From an uncultured Poribacteria bacterium (lineage in GTDB: Bacteria; Poribacteria; WGA-4E; WGA-3G): a stretch of 64,000 nucleotides of DNA. Of this stretch, positions 54,470 through 63,533 are shown in pieces. The translations under genes and the position numbers were made by a program. The notes below the pieces were generated by a model, which was not told where the DNA came from, ran no database searches, and was given only the letters and a program-made list of their open reading frames with translations. Each line of letters opens with the position of its first letter. Position 1 is the stretch's first letter. The stretch spans positions 1,240,001 through 1,304,000 of the forward strand of contig OX638352.1 of assembly GCA_951813545.1 (NCBI GenBank), read 5' to 3'.

Positions 54470-55531
54470 ATGAGTGACACCAAACATCGTGTAGCTATCA
54501 TTGGCTGTGGACGGATGGGGCAGAACTATGCAGAAGCATATACCACCTACCCCGACACAGAGATCGTCGCGATTGTCGATGCTAATGCACAACGGCGAGA
54601 TGTCCTCGGCACGCGCTTCTGTATCGCCGCCCTCTACCCAGACGTAGAAACATTATTGAAAGACATCGTCCCGGACATTGCAGTGGTTGTCACTCCCACG
54701 AAATACATGAAAGATGTCGTGATTGCATGTGCCGAAGCCGGTGTTAAAGGTATCTCCACAGAGAAGCCGATCGCCGCACGCCTCCAAGATGCCGACGCGA
54801 TGGTTGAAACGTGCGCTGAACGCGATATAGTATTCGCCGGAGGCAACCTGCAACGCGCCATGAATGAAGTTCAGGAAGCTGCATCTCGCCTGCACAAGGG
54901 TGGATTTGGGAACATTAGAGGTGCCAGCGTTCATGGGTTTGGCGGTGAAATCTCTGGTGGTGGATGCCAACACATCTCCGTCCTAAGACTTTTCACCAAT
55001 GCTGAAGTTGAAGAAGTCATCGCGTGGGGAACACCCCCTGAAGCACTCAGTGCAGAAACCGATGAAGGCTTAATTATCAACGGACGCTTTTGCCTTACGA
55101 ACGGCTTGGAATGTAGCGTCTTCGGAACATCAACACCGTGCCGCGGCGTTAACGTTTGGACAGACGAATGCCTCATCCGATGGGATTGGAACCCGCCTGA
55201 AATTTTCAAAGATTACGACCAGCATGGCAATCGTATTCGGCTTGAACCCAACTACAGCCCGTATCCATGGAGCGAATTCAGTTATCTCACAGGTTCCATC
55301 CGCTCATTTTTATCGGCTGTTGATGGTAACGGAGATCCTTGGATTACAGGCGCAGACCTCCGACAAGCCTTGGAAGTCGCCATCGCCGCGAAACTCTCCG
55401 CAACCCGAAACAGTACACCCATTAAACTACCTCTTGAAGACAGATCTGTAGCACTCTACCCACGTCCCTACCGATGGTTGGGAGGTGACGCAACCGGTAG
55501 ACCTCAAAGTATTGAAGAAGCGAAGTCGTAG
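54470..55531 (+). CDS. Gfo/Idh/MocA family oxidoreductase (1)
   Basis: A 353-residue NAD(P)-dependent sugar or inositol dehydrogenase. The Rossmann motif GCGRMG is at residues 12-17, the VVVTPTKYM strand follows, and the catalytic Lys is in STEKPIA (EKP motif, about residue 102). The C-terminal domain has GGGCQHISVLRLF, where the His usually takes part in catalysis. Its neighbours are oxygenases and two further members of the family, so it likely belongs to a pathway for an unusual sugar, cyclitol or osmolyte. The substrate is unknown. Confidence 0.9.
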   Translation: MSDTKHRVAIIGCGRMGQNYAEAYTTYPDTEIVAIVDANAQRRDVLGTRFCIAALYPDVETLLKDIVPDIAVVVTPTKYMKDVVIACAEAGVKGISTEKPIAARLQDADAMVETCAERDIVFAGGNLQRAMNEVQEAASRLHKGGFGNIRGASVHGFGGEISGGGCQHISVLRLFTNAEVEEVIAWGTPPEALSAETDEGLIINGRFCLTNGLECSVFGTSTPCRGVNVWTDECLIRWDWNPPEIFKDYDQHGNRIRLEPNYSPYPWSEFSYLTGSIRSFLSAVDGNGDPWITGADLRQALEVAIAAKLSATRNSTPIKLPLEDRSVALYPRPYRWLGGDATGRPQSIEEAKS

Positions 55532-55800
55532 GCACACACCGTGTGCCCTAACAGGAGAACTAACGATGAACGAAGATCAGAAATACCTTTTCGATTTGAC
55601 CGGATTCCTCATCGTCGAAAACGCTCTGACAGCAGAAGAAGTCGCACAATGTAACGCCGCCATCGACCATCACATCGAAGGACTTAGAGAACGCGATAAC
55701 TCTTTGGCAGGTGGTTCAGCCGCACTCTCCGGAACAGCGCACCGAATGGATATGGGTGGCATGCTCGCCTGGGAGAAACCTTGGTGTCAACTACCCAAGC

Positions 55801-57063
55801 CTAAAGACTTGGGCTTGTGATGGCGTCAAACAACAAAAGTTGTGTTGCGTTCAGCAAGCCTTCGTCTTGTGCTTCGTTCTTGTTTCTCGCTTCATAGAGG
55901 GTGGCAACCCACCGCTCTCCACGAAGGGCCGCAGCTGCCCGAAGAAGTATGTTTATAGCAGCGTTGTGGTCTCTGTCTAACGAAGTGCCACAAGACTGAC
56001 AATTAAAGGTTCGTATCGCAAGAGAGAGTTTCTTTTGCGATTTCTCAGCACAAGCAGAGCAAGTTTGCGAAGTGTTTTTGGGATCAACTTGGTGGAAGTG
56101 CAAGCCGTCTCTTTCGGCTATGCTCGCACACCACTCAAAGAAGATTGCCCAAGACGCATCGGAAATGCTCTTGCTGAGGTGTTGGTTCTTTACCATGTTA
56201 GATACGCGTAAATCTTCTGCCACTAATACATTGTTTTTCTGATGGTGGTAGAGTTTGTAAACGAGTTTACCGATAAAGTCTTTGCGTTTGTTTGTCGTCC
56301 GTTCATGGTGTAAAGCGAGTTTGTGTTGTTGTTTCTTTCTACGGTTGCTGCCTTTTTTCTTACGAGAAAGGTCTTTAGCGTGTTTTCGGAGCAAACCTTC
56401 TGCTTGACGATACCAGCGCGGGTTGTCCTCTTTTTCGCCTTCAGAGGTCGTCAGGTAGTGTGTCGTGCCAACGTCAACTGCAACAGCGGCAGTCGGTTCA
56501 ACTTTCGGTGTATCGGGTATCTCACAGGAGATATGGGCATACCACCCCGAGGCTTTCTTGATGATCGTAACTTCTTTCGGGTCGCCTTGTAAGGGGCGGT
56601 GCATGTAGATTTTGACTTCGCCTAACTTTGGCACTTTTAAGCGATTGTGCCTAAAATCGGTTGCTATTATCGGATTTTGGCGGACACCTTCACTTGTTTT
56701 GCGTTTGTGCTTTCGCAAGCACCACGTTAGAGAACGGACACGCTTTTTGAAGCGAGGATACCCTTTTTTCGCCGCACCTGCTTTACAACGCCTACGGAAC
56801 GCATCAAAGGCTTTCTCAACGCGCTTGAGGATAGAAACTTGGAAATCCTGAGGCACTTCACGGAAATCGTCATATTTCTCACGCGCAACCTTCAAAAGTT
56901 TCTCTTGCTCATTGCGCGTGACGAAACGCCCTTCTGTCTCATGGGCGAACTTGCGATTGTTACGCGCAGCGTTCTGGAGTTCACACAAGTGGGAAAACCA
57001 CGCTAATAATGTGGTTGCCTGCGTTTGCGTCGGATACACACGGTATCTAAATGTTAAATGCAT
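55801..57063 (-). CDS. tnpB: TnpB RNA-guided nuclease (IS605 OrfB family)
   Basis: A 420-residue TnpB. The RuvC residues are all present: Asp in VAVDVGTTHYL (about 195), Glu in LVAEDLRVSNM (about 280) and Asp in DRDHNAAINIL (about 365). The zinc finger has CSAC and CQSC with 18 residues between. The N-terminal helix-turn-helix region starts MHLTFRYRVYPTQTQ. TnpB proteins are guide-RNA-directed DNA nucleases that keep the element at its site; the guide RNA (omega RNA) should overlap the 3' end of this gene and the right end of the element. All features look functional. It lies antisense to the oxygenase gene. Confidence 0.93.
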   Translation of the reverse strand: MHLTFRYRVYPTQTQATTLLAWFSHLCELQNAARNNRKFAHETEGRFVTRNEQEKLLKVAREKYDDFREVPQDFQVSILKRVEKAFDAFRRRCKAGAAKKGYPRFKKRVRSLTWCLRKHKRKTSEGVRQNPIIATDFRHNRLKVPKLGEVKIYMHRPLQGDPKEVTIIKKASGWYAHISCEIPDTPKVEPTAAVAVDVGTTHYLTTSEGEKEDNPRWYRQAEGLLRKHAKDLSRKKKGSNRRKKQQHKLALHHERTTNKRKDFIGKLVYKLYHHQKNNVLVAEDLRVSNMVKNQHLSKSISDASWAIFFEWCASIAERDGLHFHQVDPKNTSQTCSACAEKSQKKLSLAIRTFNCQSCGTSLDRDHNAAINILLRAAAALRGERWVATLYEARNKNEAQDEGLLNATQLLLFDAITSPSL

Positions 57064-57104
57064 GGTATATCAGGTATCAGGCATTTATCCCCTACAACGT
57101 GGGA

Positions 57105-57146
57105 GGCAAGCACGTAGTTGAGAAACTACGCGTTGTATGCTTGCCA
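57105..57146 (-). promoter_or_regulatory. Hairpin in the tnpB leader
   Basis: Outer arms ggcaagca / tgcttgcc and inner arms cgtagtt / aactacg form a long interrupted stem between promoter and start codon of tnpB. Confidence 0.5.
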
Positions 57147-57160
57147 ACCTGATGTGATTA

Positions 57161-57189
57161 TTATACTACATTCTTTCGTAATGGTCAAG
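57161..57189 (-). promoter_or_regulatory. tnpB promoter
   Basis: Read on the minus strand: TTGACC (57189-57184), 17-bp spacer, consensus TATAAT (57166-57161). It lies inside the element, about 100 bases before the tnpB start. Confidence 0.7.
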
Positions 57190-57930
57190 TTTTTTTTTGA
57201 CACAATGGGTTAGCAGGCTTTCCTCCCACAGCTAAAGCAGGGGGCTTCACGCCTGAATGCCCGTGAACCCTTCCGAAATTTGCTTGTGCATTCCAGCGTT
57301 AAACCTTATCTCGAAGAAGTGTTGGGCAAACAATATCGACTCGACCACGGTCCCGGCTTAATCGCCATGGAAAAAGGGACGGAAGGCGGCACTTTACACG
57401 GTGGCGGGATTGAACGTCCCAATTTCTCTGAAGCCTACTTCTTCAAATACGGACGGATATACACGGGCTTGACCGTCATCGAATACATGCTCGCCGACGA
57501 GGGACCCGGTGATGGAGGCTTAGCCATCATACCCGGAAGCCACAAGGCGAACCTCCCGTGCCCGAGCAGCATGAAGCGGTATGAGCAATATCAGAATCTG
57601 GTGCTTGAAGTCAATGCCAAGGCAGGTGATGCAGTAATTTTCACCGAAACCTTGACCCACGGCACGCTCCCGTGGAAAGGCAGCCATCAACGACGTGCCT
57701 TACTTTACAAGTTCAGTCCAGGGTTCCAAGCTTACAGCGCAGGCGCGCACCAAATTACATATCCGGATTACATTGAGGACATGTCCCCTGAACAGCGAGC
57801 TGTCATGGAGGCACCCCACATCCGGCACTAAAACTGTAGGAGCATTTGCTCAGCTCAACCTTGCTCATTTTGAAATGCACATAGAAACAATCTCCAAATC
57901 ACGACACTTCATCTGTTGAAGGAGAAAATT

Positions 57931-58878
57931 GTGTCAAAACTACAAGTTGCTGTCATCGGCTGCGGCGGTAGAGGTCGCGGTCACATGAAAATCCTCTCAC
58001 AATTTGACGACACCGACCTCGTCGCTGTGTGCGATCCCGTTGAAAAAGCACGAAACAACGCAGCGGAGATGTTTAGCGTCTCAAATCGCTATGAGAGTAT
58101 TGAGGCGTTACTGGACAACGAAACCTTAGATGCTATCTTTGTCGCCACCCCCGCGCACCTCAACGGTGAGGCAGCACTTCCGTGTTTTGAACGCGGTGTC
58201 CACACGCTTTTAGAAAAACCACCCGGCATGAGCGTCGCAGAAACGGTCGCTCTGCAGAGTGCTGCAGAACAGAAAGGAGCAAAAGGGATGGTGGGTTGGA
58301 ACCGTCGCTTTCATCCGATCATCCTCGAAGCGAAACGTCAAGTTACCGCACGTGGTCCCGTCACACAAATCGTCGGCGAATTCCACAAGAGCATCACCCG
58401 ACTGGCGCAGTCCAGAAAATTTCCCGAACACCTGATGGACAATATGTTCTTGGAGACGCCGATCCACGCTCTTGACGCAATCCGCGCCATCGCCGAAGCC
58501 GATGTCCAAGAAGTCCACAGTGTCGTTCAGCGGACAATCTCAGATTACAAAGATGTCCACGCTGCACTCATTCTGTTTGATAACGGATGTGTCGCCCAAC
58601 ACATCGCCAATTACACCACAAATGCCCGCCTTGAACGCTATGAGATACATGGCAGAGACATCTCTGCTTACCTTGAAGGTGTCTCTCACGGAACGGTTTT
58701 CTGCAATGGCACGCAACACGAGCTCACCGAAGCAGGCACCGGCGGCACTGTCGAGCAGAACAGGTATTTCTTAGATTGTGTCAAATCTGACACGCCTGTT
58801 TCATTCCCCGCCGCCAACCTTGACGAAGCTGTTAAAACCATGCAACTTGCCGAAGCAATCCTCAGTGGATTGCGCTGA
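57931..58878 (+). CDS. Gfo/Idh/MocA family oxidoreductase (2)
   Basis: A 315-residue dehydrogenase. I chose the GTG at 57931, six bases after AAGGAG; the frame is open five codons further. The nucleotide site is GCGGRG (residues about 10-15), the catalytic Lys is in LLEKPPGMS, and the second domain has ETPIHALDAIRAI with the His of the active site. It differs clearly from the members at 54470 and 62426, so the three are not recent duplicates. The neighbouring oxygenases suggest shared catabolism of one compound class. Confidence 0.9.
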   Translation: MSKLQVAVIGCGGRGRGHMKILSQFDDTDLVAVCDPVEKARNNAAEMFSVSNRYESIEALLDNETLDAIFVATPAHLNGEAALPCFERGVHTLLEKPPGMSVAETVALQSAAEQKGAKGMVGWNRRFHPIILEAKRQVTARGPVTQIVGEFHKSITRLAQSRKFPEHLMDNMFLETPIHALDAIRAIAEADVQEVHSVVQRTISDYKDVHAALILFDNGCVAQHIANYTTNARLERYEIHGRDISAYLEGVSHGTVFCNGTQHELTEAGTGGTVEQNRYFLDCVKSDTPVSFPAANLDEAVKTMQLAEAILSGLR

Positions 58879-59013
58879 TCAATCACTGGCGAGGGAAGGA
58901 AAAAATTAAATGGTAGCCTGCAACAACGGCGCAGGCAGGTTTAAGGAACGCCCTTGATAGTTTAAACGCATGTCATTCCTCCGCAAGGTAAATTAGAGAA
59001 TAGGAATACAACG

Positions 59014-59838
59014 ATGCCAACATTAGACGAACGCTTTGAAGCCTATAAAACCGACGGCTTTGCAATCTTTGAAAAAGTCTTTGATGAACCGCAGATGCAA
59101 AGTTGGCGAGAGAAACACGCAAAACTCTCCGCAGCCAACGACGGACAGACATGGTTCGGCAACACCCTTGAATTAGCACCCCAACTGATGTGGCCCGCTG
59201 TAGCGCATCCCACAATCCTTGAGTTTATAGAAAAGGTGATGGGACCCTTCGTGCAATTAGACAATCTCACGCTCGCAGCGTTTCCACCAATGGAAAAAGA
59301 AAAAGCGGAAGGTAGGGTCTCTGGTTGGCATCGCGACCGGTGGGCACACGTTCCCTTTACTGACGCGTATCACCGTCCAAATGCCATCAATGCTATCTCC
59401 TATCTGCAAGACTTGACGGATGAATTCGGTCCCCTCCGTGTCATTGTCGGTTCACATCGGAAGCCGATTACTATGGAAGACTCGCAACGCGGCATCCCAC
59501 ATCCCGACGAAACACTGGTCCACATGGGAGCCGGTGATGTCATTATCACACACAACGGACTTATTCACTCCGGCACACCAAATACTTCTGACAAGTTACG
59601 CTATTTCTTCAGCATCTACTACAACCTCACATGGCTGAAACACACCGATCATCACACGGGTCCGCATACCCAAAAGTTGTTGGAAACCGCAAGAGCTGCG
59701 AATAATCGTCAACACATGCGACTCCTCGGTGTGGACGAACAACTTCAACCAAGATGCAACTCTGGCTTTCTTCAATCGGACGAAGAACGTTGGGAAGAAT
59801 GGGCAACTGCTGACCGAGACGCAATAAAGGAGGCATAA
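59014..59838 (+). CDS. Phytanoyl-CoA dioxygenase family protein (2)
   Basis: A 274-residue Fe(II)/2-oxoglutarate-dependent oxygenase. The metal triad is HRD in GWHRDRW (about residue 108-110) and the distal His in GLIHSGTPN (about 190), with an Arg in DKLRYFFS to hold 2-oxoglutarate. YKTDGFAIFEKVFDE at the start is typical. It would hydroxylate or demethylate an aliphatic substrate in the cytoplasm. It is followed after four bases by the next oxygenase gene, so these two are one unit. Confidence 0.9.
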   Translation: MPTLDERFEAYKTDGFAIFEKVFDEPQMQSWREKHAKLSAANDGQTWFGNTLELAPQLMWPAVAHPTILEFIEKVMGPFVQLDNLTLAAFPPMEKEKAEGRVSGWHRDRWAHVPFTDAYHRPNAINAISYLQDLTDEFGPLRVIVGSHRKPITMEDSQRGIPHPDETLVHMGAGDVIITHNGLIHSGTPNTSDKLRYFFSIYYNLTWLKHTDHHTGPHTQKLLETARAANNRQHMRLLGVDEQLQPRCNSGFLQSDEERWEEWATADRDAIKEA

Positions 59839-59842
59839 TCCC

Positions 59843-60589
59843 ATGGCAAATCCAAGCGTAGTGCCACCAACACTCAATGTTGAACTGGATCACCAACTCC
59901 AACAAGAGGTTAACTTCTTCCTCAATTGGGGTTATCTCATCGTTGACGACGCAGCAACACCGGAACAGATCGAGTCATTGCGCGAGGCACTCGATGAAAG
60001 CTACGAGCGCAATAATAAAAGCCAATTCATCGGTGAACTCCTTGAGGAGGATGATCGGTTCGCATTTCTGTTAGACAACCCACCCGTCCTAAAACGGATG
60101 GAAGCCATCTTAGGCACCTGTGTTCAACTCCATAGTGCGACAGCACGCATTAGCGAACCCGGAACCCCAGATCAGCATTGGCATCGCGACGGTCCATGGC
60201 CCGTCGCACCGAATGGAACACCTTACGGGAGTCTCCCCGCACAGATCAATTGCGGCTACTATCTCGACGAAGTCACCGATGAAAACGGTCCCACGGTTGT
60301 CCAACCCGGCAGCCATAGGGCACCCTTCCGCCCACCGCCGACTCCTGTGGAATTGCCCGATGAGAAACGGGTTCTCGTCTCCCCCGGACAAGCAGTTATG
60401 TTCGACGGATGGACATGGCACCGGGGTGCGGCTAACAATTCTTCACAACGCCGACGCGTCTGCCTGATGTGCTACCAAAACGCGTGGATGAAATCCAGAG
60501 AACCCTTCGACGGTCCCCGCGTCACGAAACTTCGAGAAGAGGGCACACCGCAGCAGCAACTTTTGCTCGGCGCAATCCCAAAGTGGTAG
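59843..60589 (+). CDS. Phytanoyl-CoA dioxygenase family protein (3)
   Basis: A 248-residue oxygenase. Metal ligands are HRD in HWHRDGPWP (about residue 112-114) and the His in WTWHRGAANNS (about 193), and an Arg in QRRRVCL binds 2-oxoglutarate. The NGPTVVQPGSHRAP strand is the family signature. It starts four bases after the previous gene's stop with AAAGGAGG inside that gene's end. The sequence is not very close to its neighbour, so the two probably act on different positions or substrates. It ends the oxygenase pair; the sulfatase-like gene follows after 205 bp. Confidence 0.9.
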   Translation: MANPSVVPPTLNVELDHQLQQEVNFFLNWGYLIVDDAATPEQIESLREALDESYERNNKSQFIGELLEEDDRFAFLLDNPPVLKRMEAILGTCVQLHSATARISEPGTPDQHWHRDGPWPVAPNGTPYGSLPAQINCGYYLDEVTDENGPTVVQPGSHRAPFRPPPTPVELPDEKRVLVSPGQAVMFDGWTWHRGAANNSSQRRRVCLMCYQNAWMKSREPFDGPRVTKLREEGTPQQQLLLGAIPKW

Positions 60590-60794
60590 AGAAGTCCATA
60601 CACATCGTTTACCTTTTATAGTGCCAATCCGATCCCACACAAGAGTGCCTTCTAAGCACCTTGGTGAACAGTATATCAACAATCATAGACTTTACTATTA
60701 CACTAGCAAAGACTTCGTATTTAGCCTCAGCGGGGCGTAATATTATAGAGTAGGCATGCTCCACCGTGTGTTATAAACGAAAGGAAAACCGAAA

Positions 60795-62249
60795 ATGAAC
60801 CTTGCTTATATTGTTATCGATACACTCCGCTACGACTACATCAGCGCAAATGGAAATGACTGGATAGAAACACCCAACATCGATAGATTTGCCTCCAAAG
60901 CCTTGGCATTCGACTACGCTTTCTGTGCCAGTTTCCCAACGATCCCTTATCGGACGGATGTTATCACTGGGCAATACGGCGCACCCTTCCACCCTTGGAA
61001 ACCGCTCCGCCACGAACGCCAAACTCTACCGTGGACACTCGCAGGACACGGCTACGCGACCCAACTCATCCACGATACACCACACCTCGTCAACGGCGGA
61101 CATAATTTCGACTGGCCCTTCCACGCATGGACATTCGTTCGCGGCGCGGAAGTCGACAGAGACTGGATCAGCGATACCGTAACATGGCCCGACAACTGGA
61201 CTCGACAACCACTCTTCGATTGTATCGATGACAAAGCCGCCGAATCTGGGATGCTCCGCAGCTACGCACGCGCAAACAGAAATCGCAAAAAACCGGAAGA
61301 TTGGAACTGCGCAAAACTCTTCAACACCGCTGCACAATTCCTCAAAGATAATGCCAAGCGAGACAATTTCTTTCTCTGGGTAGACTGCTTCGATCCACAC
61401 GAACCGTGGGATGCCCCACTTGAGTTCATGAAGAAATACGACAAGCGTCCCGATTATGACGGGCGCGTTGACCCGCGGAGCCTCGGTGCACGGGGTAATG
61501 CGCAACTTTCAGATGAAGCGAAACAACACATTAAAGACCAATACGCCGCCAAACTCACGTGGATGGACCACTGCTTCGGGCAATTCCTTGATGCCCTTGA
61601 ATCTACTGGGCTTGACAAGAACACAGCTGTTATCTTAACGGGCGATCACGGCACAAACGTTGGTGAACGTGGCAGGTTTGGCAAAGGACAACCCGTCCGT
61701 CAGCAGGAAGCACACGTCCCGCTCTTTATCCGACTCCCGAATGGAGATACGGGCAGAAGTAACGTCATCGTTCAACCACAAGATTTTTTCCCGACGATTC
61801 TCAACATCTTGGGCGAGGAACGTCCTGACGGTATTGAGGGACACGACATCCTAACCCCTGCGCGCAACGGAGAAACAGGCGAAAGGCAGCTTGCGCTCTC
61901 AGGTGGAAGCATTGAGCGGTGGGAGAACAGCACACAGAACCCGAACATCAACCTCTTCACTGCCTTCGATCACGAGTGGAGTTTAGAGGTCGGCACGAAA
62001 CCCGAAAATTCAAAACTCGTCCGGCTCGGCGAATTAGACGACGTTGCCAACGAATACCCGGATGTCGTCGCCAAACTGCACGCCGCCGCTGTTGATGAAA
62101 TCGAACGCCGCGGCACTGATCCCGCACTCATCGAATGGCTCCGCAGCGGTGGTGAGGACGCTTTCCCTGCCGATGCCCACTACTGGAACGGCTACCCTGG
62201 ACCCGCAGGTTTCCGCCCCTACTTTGGTAAACTCTACACCGGTGAGTAA
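60795..62249 (+). CDS. Sulfatase family (alkaline phosphatase superfamily) hydrolase
   Basis: A 484-residue member of the sulfatase superfamily. The N-terminal metal strand is IVIDTLRYDYI, the nucleophile loop is FPTIPYRTDVITG, a DCFDPHEPWD motif follows, and the second metal site is TGDHGTNVGE, with KGQP and HVPLFIR after it. Compared with the classical C/S-x-P-x-R-(4)-T-G motif, the residue to be converted to formylglycine is a Thr here. It may therefore not be a sulfatase but a phosphatase or phosphodiesterase with a Thr nucleophile. No signal peptide is present, so it works in the cytoplasm. Confidence 0.88.
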   Translation: MNLAYIVIDTLRYDYISANGNDWIETPNIDRFASKALAFDYAFCASFPTIPYRTDVITGQYGAPFHPWKPLRHERQTLPWTLAGHGYATQLIHDTPHLVNGGHNFDWPFHAWTFVRGAEVDRDWISDTVTWPDNWTRQPLFDCIDDKAAESGMLRSYARANRNRKKPEDWNCAKLFNTAAQFLKDNAKRDNFFLWVDCFDPHEPWDAPLEFMKKYDKRPDYDGRVDPRSLGARGNAQLSDEAKQHIKDQYAAKLTWMDHCFGQFLDALESTGLDKNTAVILTGDHGTNVGERGRFGKGQPVRQQEAHVPLFIRLPNGDTGRSNVIVQPQDFFPTILNILGEERPDGIEGHDILTPARNGETGERQLALSGGSIERWENSTQNPNINLFTAFDHEWSLEVGTKPENSKLVRLGELDDVANEYPDVVAKLHAAAVDEIERRGTDPALIEWLRSGGEDAFPADAHYWNGYPGPAGFRPYFGKLYTGE

Positions 62250-62425
62250 TTGTTAGCGTTCTTTCTAATTACGGACCGGACAATTCCGATAGATTTGACA
62301 AGGGTTCCCGGTTCTGATAACATGTTAGAAACGTAGGTTGGATTGAACACAGGTGGGTAATCAGTTCAAAAATCTTGTGTCTGACCTTCAACCCTATTAG
62401 GACATTATGTTTATAGGAGAAAACC

Positions 62426-63475
62426 ATGCCACAGACATACAAAGCCTGTCTCATCGGATGCGGACGGATGGGCGCAACGATCGACGACGAAGTCGCAGGC
62501 AGACCCGACAGTTTTATATGGCAACCCTTCTCGCATGCCGCAGCAGCCGTCGCTTGTGAGCGAACAGATCTCGTCGCTGTCTCTGATGTCTTCGCGGAAA
62601 AAGCCGAAACCATCAGAGAACGCTACGGTGCCGAGCGCGCCTATACAGACTATCAAGAGATGATCGAAAAAGAGAAACCTGACATCGTCTGTATCGCCAC
62701 GCGTCCCGGTCCCCACGCCGACATCACCGTCTTTGCCGCCGAAAACGGTGTCAAGGGCATCTACTGCGAAAAGCCGCTCTGCTGCTCCATGGAAGAGGCA
62801 GACATCATGGTAGACATCGTTCAAAAGCACGGTGTCAAATTCAACTACGGTACACAACGCCGTTACATGCCGATCTATCGCAAAATCCGTGAACTCGTAG
62901 ACGCTGGCGAAATCGGCGATGTCCAATGCACTATCGCTCAATACGGTGCCGGCTCTGCCCTCTGGGGCTTGACTCACGCAGCTGATATGCTTCTTTTCCT
63001 TGCTGGTGACCCAGAGGTTGACTTCGTGCAAGGCACGATTATATGCAACGATTCAGATTGGGATGGCAATCGTCTGAACGTTGATCCGGGTATTGCCTGT
63101 GGTTACATCCGCTATTCCAATGGAGTCCACGGCTACAACACTGCAGGCACCGGACCCGAATATGAAATCTGTGGCACCGGTGGCAAAATCCGTGTGCAAA
63201 ACAACAGCAGAGAAATCCAATTCCGAAAAAAGGATGGGACCTTCTATGAAGAGGTACCGTTCCCGGAAACATCCCGTGCTACAGGCACCGTTATGGGAAT
63301 TACGGACATTGCCGAAGCACTCGACGAAGACCGCGAGACCAAGGGACCTCTCCACCTCGCGCGCCGTAGTCAGGAGACGCTCATGGGTATGATCGAATCG
63401 CACCGACTCGGCGGCAAACGCGTCTCACTCCCTATGGAAAACCGTTCTCTCTATGTCACGAGAGATAACTGGTAG
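62426..63475 (+). CDS. Gfo/Idh/MocA family oxidoreductase (3)
   Basis: A 349-residue dehydrogenase. The nucleotide motif GCGRMG is at residues 11-16; the CEKPLCC motif holds the catalytic Lys (about 115). In the second domain GLTHAADMLLFLAGD carries the active-site His. An insertion after the first motif (TIDDEVAGRPDSFIWQPFSHAAA) separates it from the usual short loop. GGAGAAAACC is upstream of the ATG. It closes the series of oxygenases and dehydrogenases before the MoxR gene. Confidence 0.9.
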   Translation: MPQTYKACLIGCGRMGATIDDEVAGRPDSFIWQPFSHAAAAVACERTDLVAVSDVFAEKAETIRERYGAERAYTDYQEMIEKEKPDIVCIATRPGPHADITVFAAENGVKGIYCEKPLCCSMEEADIMVDIVQKHGVKFNYGTQRRYMPIYRKIRELVDAGEIGDVQCTIAQYGAGSALWGLTHAADMLLFLAGDPEVDFVQGTIICNDSDWDGNRLNVDPGIACGYIRYSNGVHGYNTAGTGPEYEICGTGGKIRVQNNSREIQFRKKDGTFYEEVPFPETSRATGTVMGITDIAEALDEDRETKGPLHLARRSQETLMGMIESHRLGGKRVSLPMENRSLYVTRDNW

Positions 63476-63533
63476 TCCGTTTCATCTTGTTTGGGTGGGT
63501 CCGCGTGCCTGCCCATTCCGCCAACCTACAAAC

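Larger units (their letters stand above)
55786..57262 (-). mobile_element. TnpB-only IS200/IS605-group (IS1341-type) element, 1477 bp
   Basis: The limits follow from restoration of the oxygenase frame. On the minus strand the left end follows the target TTCAC (57263-57267, read inversely) and begins gggcattcaggcgtgaagcc; the right end finishes ...ggtagttgac. There is no target duplication or terminal inverted repeat, but subterminal hairpins exist at both ends: ccccctgctttagctgtggg region near 57222-57244 on the left and cccaag/cttggg (55794-55813) on the right. Only tnpB is present, no tnpA, so movement would need a TnpA from elsewhere. Confidence 0.88.
55566..57831 (+). pseudogene. Phytanoyl-CoA dioxygenase family protein interrupted by a TnpB element
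   Basis: The two parts, 55566-55785 and 57263-57831, join in frame (789 bp, 262 residues) when the 1477-bp element between them is taken out; the joint then reads WEKPWC-EPFRNLL. The joined protein is an Fe(II)/2-oxoglutarate oxygenase of the PhyH group: N-terminal FDLTGFLIVENALTAEE, the first metal motif TLHGGG, and then GLAIIPGSHK with the distal His in LTHGTLPW and Arg in QRRALLYK. The first motif is HxG rather than HxD, as in some halogenases. The ATG at 55566 has AGGAG upstream. As it stands the product stops inside the element after about 85 residues. Confidence 0.88.

Noticed and set aside
55711..55980. 89-residue plus-strand open frame
   Set aside because: It spans the junction of oxygenase gene and TnpB element in a wrong frame.
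62411..63031. 206-residue minus-strand open frame
   Set aside because: It is antisense to a clear Gfo/Idh/MocA gene and has no recognisable protein features.
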